A DNA stretch of 64,000 nt from Ilex aquifolium (GCA_951799425.1 OX637393.1:39567744-39631743); one strand, 5' to 3'. Counted from the first letter of the stretch, positions 13,101 to 26,346 are shown. Numbers and translations are program-made. The notes: generated by a model from the sequence alone, not told the origin.

Positions 13101-15983
13101 ATCTAAGTGCGTCTCAAGATGTCTATTGGCTGCCCTGCATATTTAACACAATGCATAACTAGCCTTATGATGATCTATGTTGTTTGTTACCATGCATGTT
13201 CTTTATGTCATCAATATTTGTTCTGGTCCTAATCAACCTCTGGGCTTAAGTCATTTTTCCGCAGTCTTTATGACAGCATTTACTTTCCTTTAAGATGATA
13301 GCATAGGGCTTCTGAACTTGTAGGAAAAGACTTGGTTATCGACTGGCATATAATCATTGACTGATATGATGCAATTTTTTGCAAAAACCTTTTCTACCTA
13401 AAGAATTATGAGATATTTCTAGTGTTTTTGCAAACTTCTTGTTTGTACCTTTTTTTTGAACGAAAGCTTTTCTTTGTGAATATTTTGAGGGTTCCTCACA
13501 GGTTATTCTCTTAGCCTCCTGTGCTAATAATTTATTTTTCTCAGTTTTATCCATCTCTCTCTATCTTGTGTGTGTGCCTGATTGTTTATAAACTTTGTAT
13601 TAGGCTAGTAGCTTATCAGCACACGCATTAGGTGTTAAGCATCCTCATGTTGTAGATTTTGTTCTGCAGGTGGAGAAGTGCCCTTCTGTGGAGAGCTTTC
13701 TTCACAACAGCTATTGTTGCAATAGTTCTCCGGGCTTTGATTGATGTCTGTAGGAGAGGCCAGTGTGGACTATTTGGTACTGGGGGTCTGATAATGTATG
13801 ATGTCACCTCAGTAGATGTTGCCTATCACCTCAGGGATGTGCCTTCTGTTCTTATTCTTGGAGTTGTAGGGGGCATATTGGGAAGTGTATACAATTTTAT
13901 TTTAGATAAAGTTCTCCGAATTTACAATCTAATTAATGAGTAAGCTTTTACTTTAGCTTTGTGGTCCTTTGCGTTTATAATCGGTGTTTTCTGACATTGC
14001 AGAACACATTTACATCCTTATTCTAACCATTTTCAGGAAAGGCACTGCTTACAAAATACTTCTTGCCTGTTCCATCTCCATTTTCACATCCTGTCTTCTA
14101 TTTGGATTACCATGGCTTGCACCTTGCCTACCTTGCCCACTTGATGCAACAGAACCGTGCCCAACGATTGGTCGGTCTGGTAACTACAAGAAATTTCAAT
14201 GCCCTCCTGGTCATTACAACGATCTTGCCAGCCTCTTTTTCAATACAAATGATGATGCAATCAAAAACCTATTCAGCAAGGACACCGACTCTGAGTTCCA
14301 CCACACATCAATGCTCATATTCTTTGTCACCTGCTTTTTTCTCAGTATTTTTAGTTATGGGATTGTGGCGCCTGCGGGTCTCTTTGTACCTGTAATTTTG
14401 ACAGGTGCATCTTATGGACGTTTTGTTGGAATGGTAGTTAGTTCCGGGTCAAATCTTAACCACGGCCTGTATGCTGTCCTCGGTTCTGCTTCTCTTCTTG
14501 GTGGATCTATGAGGATGACAGTTTCCTTGTGTGTTATTATCCTAGAGTTGACCAATAACCTATTATTGCTACCCCTAATAATGCTAGTTCTTCTTGTCTC
14601 CAAGACTGTAGCTGATGCCTTTAATGGGAATATTTATGACATTATGATGAAGTTGAAGGGTTTTCCCTACCTGGAAGCTCATGCGGAGTCATACATGAGG
14701 CAGCTGATGGTTGGTGATGTAGTCACAGGCCCACTTCAGATCTTTCATGGCATTGAGAAGGTTGGTACCATAGTACATGTTCTCAGAACTACTGGACATA
14801 ATGGTTTTCCTGTGATAGATGAGCCTCCACTTTCAGAATCCCCAGTTTTGTTTGGTTTGATCCTCCGTGCGCATCTTATCACGTTGCTGAAGACGAAAGC
14901 TTTTTTGCATGCACCAGAGCCAATCGATGTTGATGCTTTTAAGTATTTCTCAGCAAATGATTTTGCGAAGAAGGGTTTGGGTCAAGATGACAAAATTCAA
15001 GATATAAAACTTACTGAGGAAGAGATGGAGATGTTCATTGATTTGCATCCTTTCACTAATGCTTCACCATATACTGTTGTGGAGACAATGTCACTAGCAA
15101 AGGCTCTCATACTTTTCCGAGAAGTTGGTTTAAGGCATCTGCTGGTGATACCTAAAATTTCTGGGGTATGAGACTTTCTTCCTATCTGTTTGCTTTATTT
15201 TTTCAATTTTTCTGGGAGAAATATAATCTAAGGCTCCTCTAGAATATGCCATTATTTTCACTTGACAGGTGCACAATGGTGGTGGCTCTAATTGGGATGA
15301 TTTTCTACCTGTTTGTGTTTGCTCAAAATTCTTCCTTTTGGTATTTGTAGTCACATTTCAGTAATTAACCTATTATATCTGCTTCCAGAGAAGTGCAAAT
15401 AATATTTGATGCACTACCATCTCATAAAATATACTTTTTCTCCTGCTCTTTTATTTTATTTTATTTCTCATTTCCTGATTGTGAACTTCTGTGTTTTGTT
15501 GATATCCTTATTTCCATGACCTCTAACACTGCTTTGTTTTCTGTAGTTCTTGTTACTTCCTCTGCGGAATAATGTCAAGTCCAAAATTTTCTGGATTTCT
15601 TTCTATCTTCTTTTTTCTTTTCTTTTTTTTATTTGAATTCGATAAGATATTCTGGCTAAATTAAAGCCAGTTTGGGCAATTATATATTTGTGTGAGGTGA
15701 CCTTCTGGTTGTCTCCACCTTCCTTGTCATGCATTTTTCCTTGGATTTTTTTGTTTTGCTTTCTGTTTCCTTTTCAAATGACCTGCCCCAATTGTCCCAA
15801 TTGTCAATTACACAACAGCATTTAAATGCTATATTTCTCTCCTTGCAGAGATTACCTGTTGTCGGTATATTGACGAGGCATGATTTCATGCCAGAACATA
15901 TATTGGGCTTGCACCCTTGCTTGGTGAAGAGCAGGTGGAAAAGATTGAGATTCCGGTTTCCCCTTTGGAACAAAATCTTTTAG
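7116..15983 (+). CDS. CLC-G: CLC-type anion channel/transporter, CLC-c/CLC-g branch, 7 exons
   Basis: Predicted exons 7116-7267, 7385-7585, 7847-8024, 12294-12556, 13670-13939, 14037-15165 and 15849-15983; all junctions are GT-AG and phases agree, giving 775 residues, close to plant CLCs. CLC proteins move chloride or nitrate, often across the tonoplast. Seen: GSGIPE with Ser151 at the selectivity position (Ser usually means chloride preference; Pro marks nitrate exchangers), GKAGPMVH with Ala194 where most CLCs have the gating Glu, and FALEEMASW with Glu261 at the proton-glutamate site. Two CBS domains close the protein (about residues 585-640 and 710-750, the second split by the last intron). 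Ala at the gating site plus Ser151 suggests CLC-g rather than CLC-c; the paralogue call is inference. Intron 3 is 4.3 kb and repeat-filled. The ATG is the first in a TC-rich leader. The gene converges on the CRCK3-like kinase. Confidence 0.88.
9216..9552. repeat. Dispersed about 75-bp direct repeat inside CLC intron 3
   Basis: Positions about 9216-9290 and 9478-9552 share AAGTATATAAACCAACCTTG and the following CCTAATTATTC/ACAAAC segments, offset by 262 bp. This looks like two fragments of one dispersed repeat. The rest of the 4.3-kb intron, apart from the inverted repeat at 10589-11228, shows no gene. Confidence 0.55.
10589..11228. mobile_element. Probable MITE in CLC intron 3, 640 bp
   Basis: The left end GAAACACGGATACAAATACG and the complement of the right end GAAGCACGAATACTTCG are related. 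Both sub-terminal regions are dense in GATACG/CGTATC words, giving an imperfect inverted repeat. No clean target duplication was found, so the family (hAT-like is a guess) and exact ends are uncertain. Confidence 0.5.
12709..12730 (+). repeat. G22 homopolymer in CLC intron 4
   Basis: An uninterrupted run of 22 G directly after CCCCCGGGTT. Such runs can form G-quadruplexes and are prone to length errors in sequencing. Confidence 0.85.
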
Positions 15984-17257
15984 GGCATCTCATCCAAGCA
16001 TCAGAATTGCTCTTGGAATAAGTTTGTGGATGCTTCTTGGCTTGATAAGGTTATGGACAGATCCCAGGATCGATATCATTATTCTTTTTCAATCATATCG
16101 TGGAAGTCAAAGAGCATTTGGTAAGTCTGACATCATGAGATAAGATTGTATTGTGCAAGTGAGTAAGCTGTTGTATGGGATAATTGATAGCTCTTCCTGA
16201 TTTGAGAGCTGGTATGGTGAAATTAGTCGGTTCTAAATTATGAGAGGCTACCATTACAGTGACCAATGGCCAAAACAAGTTAACTCAAGATTACGTACAG
16301 CGGTCATCGGATATAGTCTATTTTGTATAGATATAGTTTGTATGGACAAAAATGTAATACTGCTTACCATGGCAAAGATTATTGCATGATTGACCAGATT
16401 ACTGTTACAATGGCTATTGTCTCCTTATTTTCATTGCTATTACTGGTGACATTCTGACATTTAACATTTATGAAATTTTAGACATTATTCTTGTGATGTT
16501 ACAGGCTTCCAGATGTTTGATAATACTCGATAGCTAAGGGCTAAAAACCTCATTTCTTTCTTCTGAAAATCCCAGGGAAAAAATTCCTCCTCTCTGGTTG
16601 GATTTCACCCCAATCCATTCTTAATCTGATATTATCAATCCTGCCGTCACCATCATTCACGATATACCTTTTGGCCATCTTCTTTAACTTATTATTTTTC
16701 CTCTCGAGCTGGAGAGAGTATTCAATACAACGGTGATACAATCTCAAATGGACAAAGTGAACTTGACTTGAATAGTTATTGTCTTAGATGTAAAAAGAGT
16801 AGATAGTTATTTGTATATATGAACGGATAGTTATTGATTTGTGTAGAATCCATTTTTTTATTTGTCTGTATATTATTAGTTGGTAATATCATGGGATAAT
16901 TGTGACATAGTATCATCGTTACGATAAATATTTTTTCCTCGAGCTGGGTTTGGATTAGGCCTTCTTCAAACTGTTCTTAGTATCTCTTTTGCACCAGGAA
17001 ATCCAAATTGGCCAGTGGGAACCCTCACAGAGCCTAATTTTTATTTCACACAATTTAATTTGGCACTTAGGATTTCTGAATTCTCCATTAGAAGTCTCTC
17101 AGAAAATAAACAAGCAGCCAAACATGTTTTAAGAATGACAAATGGAATAAAAAAAAAAAAAGAGAACACCCAAGTACATTTTGTGTGAAGAGGTTATTTC
17201 TACAAAAGTAAAATATAGTTTTGAGAGTCTGAAAAGCCACTCCCAATTTGGCGTTAA
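15984..17257. other. Shared 3' flank of two convergent genes
   Basis: About 1.27 kb between the CLC stop and the kinase stop. It should hold both 3' UTRs. No additional ORF with coding character was seen; I did not pin poly(A) sites. Confidence 0.5.
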
Positions 17258-20200
17258 TCACTCTCTCCTTCCACTCCTTAGATACTCCATTCTAATTGCC
17301 CACAGCTGCTCTCCCGCTACCTTCATGTCTGGACGATCCGATCGCGTCGGTGCTGCACAGTGGATTGCCAAACCAACCATCTTCAATAGTATCTCCCGGT
17401 CTACTGCTTCATTCATTAGAGGGTCCATCAACTCCATTACATTGTCTTCATTGTACTTTTTGAAGGCCTACAAACAATCGTATCGTCAGAGTTTTGTACA
17501 TAAACAAGTAATTGGTTTGGTGAGATATGCAACTTTGTGGCAGTTTGGTGGATATCTAATCGAGACATTTTGAACCCTTTTCCTCTCACCCTCCCCGTCT
17601 GGTTCAGGAAAGAGTCGATACTAGAATCTTTCTTCGAAGAAAGGTGGATAAAAGCTGTCCTGCCTCCCCTGCAAGGAGGCAGCATGCATTCTGCTTTTAA
17701 GAAGCAGGATTCAACTGTATCCAATGATCATGCACTCATGCTACATTCTATATTGTAGTCCCCTAACACAAATGGTCCAGAAATCAAATTCCCAGCATTT
17801 AGATGGTACATACGCGTAACTGAACTAAGGTCAGCTGGTTATGAAAATGTGGATACTATGGTAATTTTCAACAGAAGTTTGAACAGGGTTTTCTAATAAG
17901 TACATCAGTATTTCAGGTAATGAAGTTCCCATACTAATTACAACAATGTACTTTGTATGAACCGAAAACCTCCAACACATAGTGTTCCCTGGTTTTCGTA
18001 AGAACTAATTGGTAAGTCTAGGATCAATAATATGACGATAAAACCTAACTAGTAAGATTCCGTGACACTCAATCTTAGGCAGCCAGTCCAGCCAACTTGT
18101 GAAAATAGGTTGAGGTGTGCGCTTACCCATATTAGTTACAACAATGTACTTTGTATGAACTGACTACCTCCAACACATAGTGTTCCCTGGTTTTCGTAAG
18201 AACTAATTGGTAAGTCTAGGATCAATAATATGACGATAAAACCTAACTAGTAAGATTCCGTGACACTCAATCTTAGGCAGCCAGTCCAGCCAACATGTGA
18301 AAATAGGTTGAGGTGGGTGCTGACAGCTGACAACCGATTGCACCAGGGTCAAAATGGGAAGAGAAAGTGGCTTGCCAAGCCCTTAGTGGACCAAATTACA
18401 CTTTTGTTTGCATCCTAAATTGGTTCTATGTAGATTAGTCTGAACTACATGGATTATACCTCACTTGAAGTTATAGCCCTAAAAAAGTGGTACAAGGTAT
18501 CATTGAACTGGTTCCACGGTGTTCGCCACCCAGATTACCAGTGGTATGAACAAAATATGAACTGAGATCACAGTAGTGTCTTTAGTTTGCTGGAGGGGCT
18601 AATGTAGTTTTAGACTTGAATAAGCCCCTCCAGTGAAGTGCAATGTCAGTATTGGGAACTTTATAAGGTCTTGGTGATGCCCTTGTTGCACTGAAATTGG
18701 GGTGTCCAGAATAAATATTGTCAAGAGAAAATGAGAAGCTTACCCATCTAAGTGTCACCCTCTCATCAGTAGGTCTGTTCGATTCCACAGGACGACGGCC
18801 CGTCAGAATTTCTAATAATAACATCCCAAATGAGAACACATCGCTTTTTGTGGTGAGTTGATGAGTCCTCATATACTCTGGGTCAAGGTAACCTATTGTC
18901 CCTTTCACTTTGGTTACAATATGTGTTTGATCAGAGTCCAGCTCTCCAAGCTTTGCAAATCCGAAATCGGCAACTTTTGCTCTCATGCTTTCTGTCAGAA
19001 GAATATTGGATGACTTAACGTCACGGTGAATAATTGGCTTCTCTGTTACAAGATCAACAATATGGTAGGCATTAAAGATCCAAGATGCTCAGACCCACAA
19101 AAAAAAAAAAAAAAAAGGAACGAACAAAAAAATCCAAGATATACAGTGCAAGGGCATGCACATTAAAACAGGATAACATGCATGAACACTTCTATAGGCG
19201 TTGGCCTCTATTTTTCTTCAGTATTTATTGATACATGTTGGGCAATAGTTTTTGCAGTATTAGCTTCATCATTTTAGGCCACCAGAAAATGCAACATTCT
19301 CTCGACGACTAAAAAATATCCAACATGAACACCGTACTTGTGAGCTTGCATTTTTCTATTAGTCAAGAAAGATATTTGAAGTATATTTCTCTGGATTTTC
19401 AATATCTCTAAACCAAATAAAACTCCTCCAAAAAGGATTTTCTCCACAAATATTTTGATTGTGAGCTCCATTGATAATAAGTACCTATTGTCTTCACAGT
19501 TACATGTATAGTATTTCTTCTCATTTTGACGCAACAAGGAAGGCCACTTCCATCTTCAATGCTTGTGATTAGACCTGGTTAGTCAAGGCTCTGATACAAA
19601 TTCACATGGGGGAAGCAAATGATAACAAGGACGAATTGAAGCTCTCAATCCAGAATCAGAAAATTACAAAACGGGCTCGTTGAATTCAGTGAAAAGAGAG
19701 AAACTCAGGTCCAATGAGTGAGATGTATCTCAATTTGCCTTTTGTAAATGTATAGCCTATTTGCATGAAAGATGAATAAAATATTCAAGTGATAACCCTC
19801 AAAAGATTACCGAAGTAACCTCACATGTTAGAGACACAAATTTGACAGTTAGAAGCGAAAAAATGACTGAACAAAGGAAAGTATGACTCACACAATCTTA
19901 AACAAAAATGTAAATAATAGAGACTGGCCAGAGGTTGGATATCACAAAACTAAGCCCCAACTAACATAGGAGCATAATGTGTTAGGGAATTCTACAGAGT
20001 AGTCCTATATAATTCAGCTAGTGCATGGTCTTCATTAATGGCTTATTCTTTTCAATTTAACTAACGAATACAAGGGTAGTTGTGAAGCCCACAGCACTTC
20101 CTGTCATAGATTCTATTTTTGTTAGCTAATAAGATGAAGCACAAGACAAAAAAATCTGGAAACAGGAAGCCACTATTCCAATCACCAAAAGTTGTAATCC

Positions 20201-23200
20201 CCATTGATTTTATTTTTTCCTGACAGTTTTTATGTTTAGTCGGCAGAATATTTCAGCCTGATGCTCGAATGACTTACACACACTAATCACAGAAGCAAAT
20301 TAACTAATGGAGAGTGTCCTCACCTGCATATAGGTGGAGATAAGTTAGGGCATGAGCAACATCAATAGAGATTTCAAGTCGCTGATTAAAATCCAAGATT
20401 TTGCCCCGCTGACCTGCCAGGAACAGCAGCCAAACTATGAGCACTAAAGTTCCACCACAGATTGAAATATTGGCCAATCATTTAGAGCTTGAAAACATTA
20501 CCATCAAGATGTTCTCTAAGAGTCCCATTCGGCACATACTCCGTGATGAGAATACGCTCACTTCCTTTATCGACATAGCCAAGTAGCTTCACTAGATTTC
20601 GATGTTCAATTTTTGCCAGGAGTTCAACTTCACTTCTGAATTCAGTTGCTAGAGTTTCGGAGTATTCCTGTTCAATGGTTTTATCTTGATAAATGCACAT
20701 CACGATATACTTTCGAAGGAAAACATTTGATAATGATCTATCTATACAAGTAAAATCTTGATGCTTTAGTGGGCACAACTACACTAAAATTATTGAATAG
20801 TCATTTTTGTTTCAAATCCCTAAAGATGATCTATAATGAGCAAATTGGGAATCCTACACCAGAAATTACTTCAGATATATTAAGTATCCCCAACTAAGGT
20901 AGAGAAACTCCTTTTTCTTAATTGAAGCATAGAATTTTATCCAGCCAAACAGACCACCAAAAATCCCTTGAGGTTAACATTTTCAAAACCGAAGAAGAAA
21001 ACAAAAACAATAATATATATTCCACAGATTTGTTTAATTTATTATGTGTTTGAAAATTTGTACCTCAAAAGGTTATCTTCTATAGCTCTTGCTAAATGGT
21101 GAAAAGAAACATGTGCCATTATCTTTTAAGCTGCTGAAAGAGTAGCAAAATGCTTTCTACCATATGATACTTTCTATTTCTTTTATGCATCTCACATCAC
21201 TTAAAATTTATTTCCTTCTAATTTTTTTTTTTCTCAAAGCTTTTGAGGAAACTCCATTCATCTAATTTGGATATTGTTAGGAATATGTTTGTAATTGACT
21301 AACTTCGTGAAGTATTGTATAATCTCAACTTAATTCCATCATCATGCAGTTCCAAAGATCAAGATCCATAAGCGTCAAGGAAGGGAGGAGTTCAAGCTAC
21401 AAAGTCGTATCATGAGTTCTTCAATGCACCTTCAAATTTAGAACAAAGGTAATGATTTAAAGATCTAGATCCCTTGGTTTAATTTTATACTTAGGATGAT
21501 TAGGATTATGAAAATGAAATTGGAAAAATCCATAAATGACTCCTAGGGTTTTTCATTGAAAAAGTTTTTCTAAAAACCTTAGTTGTGTTTTAAAAAGATA
21601 GATTTAGCCATTGATCGGACCCTACTTGAGCAACGCCTTTTAGTGCTCAAAAGAACTAGTTTTACCTTGATTTTCGGCTTCGAAACCAGTAAGGACCGCC
21701 CTCTGCTCACTTGTTTTCGACTACAGAGGTCTCCGAACATTGAGTTGGGCAGTGGGGACCACCCTCTGGCCCCAATTTTGGCCTAATTCCGAGCCTATAA
21801 ATAGGGGAAGTATTCTAAAGCTAGGGTATCTCTTTTGTGAACATATTTCTAGCCTCCTAAACCTTAAGAGATCATCTAGAAACCCTAAATCCCTAAGACC
21901 AAAGGTCATCCATCTTAAATCTTCTATTCAACTTCACACATTGAAGTAGAAGTTCTTACTTGCAGTTGCAAAACCCATTGAAAGAGTGTGCATCCTGAAG
22001 ACCTTGGCGGAGAAGGTCGCTCGTAGAGTCTAAACGATCCATTGTAGTGGAGGCGTTCAAGTGAATCTGCCCATAGCTCTAATGGGGGAATCCGAATGAG
22101 AGATTTATTGAAGGAAATGAGTATCTAACCATGGAATTGGTTGAGGTATAAATTCTCTAAGTACTTGTAAATCGATTTTGGGTTATTAGATTAGGCTTAG
22201 TGAACCCCGAGTGGTTTCCTGCGGTTTTTTTTGGTTGGGTTTCTGCATCAACAAATTGTTTGTGTTTTTTATCGCTTTAATTTTGCAGATACACTTGCAA
22301 TTCGCACACATGCGCAATATGAGTTTGAATGAATGATTGCTTGTCTATCAATTCATTAAAAAGGATTATGTAATCAAAGGCTTTGGTGGGACCGTGGTCA
22401 TAGTGAGTTAGTGTAAATCAATCAATTGTCATATCTTTACATCTCATCATATGACGGGATTTTTGGGTTGAGAAAAGGGGTTCAAGCCTTCAATTGACAA
22501 ATTAACTTTGTATTTGGTAATTGTGATGGGTTAGGTTTAAAATTGGTGATTGTTTGTGCCATAATTTGAGTTAACCTATTCACCTCCTCTCTAAGTTGTG
22601 TTTAGCATCCCACATGTATAATCGTGAGGGAGGGAACAATCCACCACACATCTCGTTTCCCCAAATATAGATGGAGTTTTCTTTATCAAAATCTTCAGCT
22701 GGGGTAGACTGCTCCACATGAATTGGAACAATAACAAAACATGTTCTTATGACAAAATAGAATGAGCAATTATACTGTCACGAGAGCAAGAATATTATGT
22801 AGAGGCAGTATATTCAAAGTCATAAAAAGATGTAGCCTACCTTCTTTGCTCGTTTTATGGCAACTACCTGGCCATCTGGTAGCTGAGCCTTGTAGACAGT
22901 TCCAAACCCTCCTTCACCTAACTTAGATGTTGCTGAGAAATTGTGAGTAGCTCTAGCAACCTGATTCATATTGAGATGAACTGATCCAACTCTATTAAGC
23001 TTTGGCGAAATGGAAAATCTAGAAGGACTAGGCGGCACTCGCAATGGACTTGCTGGCACTCGCATTGGACTTGCTGGCACTCGCATTGGACTTGCTGGAA
23101 TCTTTTCAGCAACCGAATTCATTTCCAAAGAGGAAACGGAATCCACTACAAGAGCAATATAATTTAAACATAAACATTGATGAGACTGAGCGAAAATGTA

Positions 23201-24133
23201 TCAGAATGAATGCAAGATAACTAAAGAAAGAATATATGGTATAAATGAACTGCATAACTGTCATTTTACACATAGAACAGATGGGGCAGAATTTTTCTAC
23301 AACTGATTACTTTCTCCAAATTAACTTACTCAAATCATAAATGTCCATGTATATCAGTGGCACTCATTCACTGTTAGTGGTTTTTTCTTCGTTAATTACA
23401 TATTTAGTTTTGGATTTCACTCACTTGAACTTTGGTCCTTCACAAGAACAACATGGGCAGTATCTTTCCTCCTTGCCCGAAAGCAGGGGCAAAGTAAACT
23501 GCAACACAGAACGAAAACTCCTGGGACTGCCATGGCCAACCTATTTGGGGTCAAGAGAGATTTGTGAGTATCTTTTTCTTTATTCACCTGGCTTTTCTGA
23601 CCAAAATTTTGTCCTGTAAATTCTTCTCTACCCGCCTCCCACAAAAACTTTCTTCCTGCCTCCAGGCGCAACTCATCTGCAGGATAATACAAAGAAGTAC
23701 TATTTCAAACAAGGTATCAGCAATCAACCATAACCTAAGCATCTAAAACCATGAATAAAATAGCTGCATTTTTTTCCCTAAAGATGATGGATGGGATGAT
23801 TTGCTGAAAGAAACCTCAAAGCAAAATTTCATAATTGTGCAGACCTAATGACTGATCTGATCGGCAGTATTTATTTCTGAGGTCTCCTATATTGAAGCAG
23901 TGATTCGCATGGAACAATTTGAGGGCCTTGCAGAACAAATCCTTGTTTACCAATTTCCCATTTATGTAAAACAATTCATGACCAGAACCACTTGAATAGC
24001 TGAGATGATAATTTCCACAAGGCTTCGAGTGTATCAACAACCCAGAGGTAACTCCTCTAGGCAATTGCACCAACAATAGCAGACTCAACACAATGGCTGC
24101 TGCTCTCAATGAACTATAACATTCAAATTTCAT
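17258..24133 (-). CDS. CRCK3: CRCK3-like receptor-like kinase, 7 exons
   Basis: Predicted exons, in order of translation: 24133-23845, 23676-23425, 23145-22841, 20667-20502, 20413-20324, 19042-18744 and 17467-17258. Phases match and give 536 residues. Layout: hydrophobic signal peptide (about 1-30), short Cys-containing ectodomain, a hydrophobic Cys-rich segment near 150-170 ([17 protein letters not shown]), a Ser-Pro repeat linker (about 195-220), then a kinase domain: GEGGFGTVY glycine loop, AIKRAKK lysine, HRDVKSSN catalytic loop, DFGFAK and [10 protein letters not shown]. The last exon ends [12 protein letters not shown]...QLWAIR as in calmodulin-binding receptor-like cytoplasmic kinase 3. 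In Arabidopsis CRCK3 is phosphorylated by MPK4 and watched by the immune receptor SUMM2; a like role here is inference. Introns 3 (2.2 kb) and 6 (1.3 kb) hold repeats. The third exon starts by completing an ATG codon across the junction and is not a separate start. Confidence 0.88.
17928..18322. repeat. 198-bp tandem duplication in the last kinase intron
   Basis: Copies start at 17928 and 18126 with an exact 198-bp offset and only a few differences (for example ACCGAAAACC versus ACTGACTACC). It lies inside the intron between kinase exons 6 and 7 and codes for nothing visible. Confidence 0.9.
21275..22663 (+). mobile_element. Candidate solo LTR (Copia-like) in kinase intron 3
   Basis: Starts TGTTAGGAATATG and contains a TATA-like CCTATAAATAGGGG (about 21793-21806). 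Near the end it has ACCTATTCACCTCCTCTCTA, the kind of phrase common at the 3' end of plant Copia LTRs. Possible 5-bp flanks are GATAT and AATAT (4 of 5). No internal gag or pol remains. Boundaries are approximate. It is transcribed, if at all, against the kinase gene. Confidence 0.4.
23036..23100 (-). repeat. 21-bp coding minisatellite (Ser-Pro repeats) in kinase exon 3
   Basis: Three 21-bp units with core CTTGCTGGCACTCGCATTGG encode successive 7-residue units of the type PASPMRV, followed by a diverged PPSPSRF. The frame is kept. The stretch yields five Ser-Pro dipeptides including the nearby ISP. Confidence 0.85.
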
Positions 24134-25514
24134 GTTTCAACACCAAGCATTAAAGGAGGCATTACGATTATTTAGGCTGCAGCCAAGAATAGCTAGACAA
24201 ACAGTACATAGCTCTGAGAAGCACAATCCACAAGCTGTAATTCACCAACCTGACAAAGGAGAGAAGCCCAGATGGAAGTGTTGAAGGGTTAGAATAATAA
24301 TCTGATCAGGTTCAAAGGATAAAAAATGCTGTAATAAGGCAAGCTCAATTTCCAGAATCCCGATGAAGTCAACCAAAGTCTTCAAAACCCAATTCGACAA
24401 ATCGACTAAGGGGATAAACCCATGTACGAAAAGAACTGAAAATCTAGAACCTTCTAATATTTGATTTCATAAATCTGAAAGAGCTCAAGACAGGTAACTT
24501 CAATTCCTCAAAGCACTAAAATTCAATCAAATATCCCAAACCCCTAATTCAGAAAACTGATAAACACTTCAATCCACTTCAATCCGAGTTGTTTCGAGAA
24601 CTAGAAATCTAAACGCGAAGAATCCAAAGTGCGAAATACTCAGAATTAAACAAAAATTCTTAGATCTCCGATTTGCTAAATGCAGAAATAGGCTAAACCC
24701 ATATGAGACAAGAGCTAAAAGCCAACGACTATTATTCAAAAGCGAGCTATTAAGATTCTTGGCTATATTTATCTACCCAGATTGGACATTTCCACCCAGC
24801 ATGGTCCAAATTCTTTCACACTCAATCCACCAAACCCAAAAACTGAACTATCCAGATTAGAAAATCGCTAAAACTCGAAAACCACACAAAGAAAAGGTCT
24901 GAATGAGTTCTCAAATAGTGATACTTTCGGTGCCAAACATAGACATGCCAAGAGTGTTACGTATCTTTTTCAATGGTCAAAAGATAGAACAAATTAAGGG
25001 GCAAATAACGGTGGTGAGAGAGCCAAACCTGAATAAAGGCGGCTGAAAGATTGAAGGAATAGAACTTAGACTCTGCTTGCTTTGATTGTTTCCTCAAAGA
25101 AGAATCAAAAGAAGGGTCAAAAGACCGGGCTATCTAGACGATAATGGGATCTGATGTAATAATACCTTAGCCGTCTCTGCTTAATACTACGTATATACAC
25201 AGCGATTACATTCCAAAGGTTGAACTTGGAAGAGACGCGGGGGGGGGGGGGGGGGGGGGGGGAGGGGAATTGTTGACTGTTGGAGACAGAGAAGTGTCAC
25301 CCACCTCCGTTACGTCCCAGAATGATCCACCAAACGGGTCTTTGGTTTCATTTTGGTCAGCTGTACAAGCACGTGGCTTGACATTTTGCTGTACCTCTCG
25401 CTGTTGATGAATTATTTACGAATGTACAACTATTTTTAAATAAATTTATCAATCTATCACAGTTTTAAAAAAATACTGTAGATTAAATAATTTGTATATT
25501 GATAATAAATATTG
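24134..25514. other. 5' flank of the kinase gene
   Basis: Upstream of a minus-strand gene, so this holds its leader and promoter. No protein-coding ORF. Notable only for the G24 run at 25239-25262, a C run on the gene's sense strand, about 1.1 kb upstream of its ATG. Confidence 0.5.
25239..25262 (+). repeat. G24 homopolymer upstream of the kinase
   Basis: Uninterrupted run of 24 G between GACGC and AGGGGAATTG. Confidence 0.85.
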
Positions 25515-25519
25515 AGTAT

Positions 25520-26346
25520 TGATGATGCACAAAACTGTCTTCGTGCAAGATCAACAGTCAAGAATATCAACGAGTGTGATTGATGAGCAATTAATAAGTA
25601 ATTGATGGCAATCAAGAGTAAAACAATAAATAACGGATCAACACAAGAGATTTATAGTGGTTCGGTCTCGGATGACCTACGTCCACTCTCCGGAATGGTA
25701 GCGATGGCCGGTGTTCTTTATTAATGAACAATTGTCACCGGACGGTGTATATCGGAGTTACAGTGCTTCTAGAAGGAGAGCAGTGTGTATGAGGGTAAGT
25801 GTAGGGGTTTCAAGGCGTGCCGATGTTCTTAGATGTGTCCTTCATATGGAGAGGACTTACATTTATATAGGTTGGGAGAGGCGGTGAGGCGGTCACCATA
25901 ATTTAGTAAATACAGTTATGGTAGGACTCTACCATTTTGGAAAGTTCTATTTAGGTAGGACTTGATCTTCTCAATCTTCATCCCGGTATTCTCTTCCTCG
26001 TGCTCCTATTCAGTCGGAGGAGGTCCTGAGCTGGACTGGGCTCATCCTTGATGATGAGATTGGACCCGGAGTTCATTTGGGCTCGTACTGAAGCGAAAGA
26101 GGACGAAGCAGGACGGACCAGGAGGCCCTGCACTGGGCGGCGCCCATTTGGGTCCAGGTGGGCGGCGCCCAATGGGAGCTAGGTGGGCGGCGCCCACTTG
26201 GGTCCTTGGGTGTCCTGTAGCTTGTCTCCTAGTGCTTTGGTGAATTGGGCTTGCAACGGATTGACCCATCTCTGATTTGGGAGCTTCTTTGGGCTTCGTT
26301 GGTTCACTTGATTTGGGCTTCGGCCCGGTAGAATTCGAACTCGTCA
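25520..26346 (-). repeat. Element 1 3' LTR (827 bp)
   Basis: Begins (plus-strand view) TGATGATGCAC and ends CGAACTCGTCA. On the minus strand it carries a TATATAAA promoter box and an AATAAAG poly(A) signal. Three GGGCGGCGCCC motifs lie at 26135, 26160 and 26185, with spacers in a different order from the other LTR. Confidence 0.92.

Noticed and set aside
13984..14036. In-frame upstream extension of CLC exon 6 with an ATG
   Set aside because: It is the intron 5 tail; splicing at 14036/14037 restores the conserved LINEKGTAYKILL junction.
17181..17573. 130-codon plus-strand ORF
   Set aside because: It is the antisense shadow of the last kinase exon (17258-17467), which has family motifs and splice phase.
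18582..18743. Continuation of the kinase frame past exon 6
   Set aside because: It reads into the intron after a GTAAG donor; the true C-terminus is in the exon at 17258-17467.
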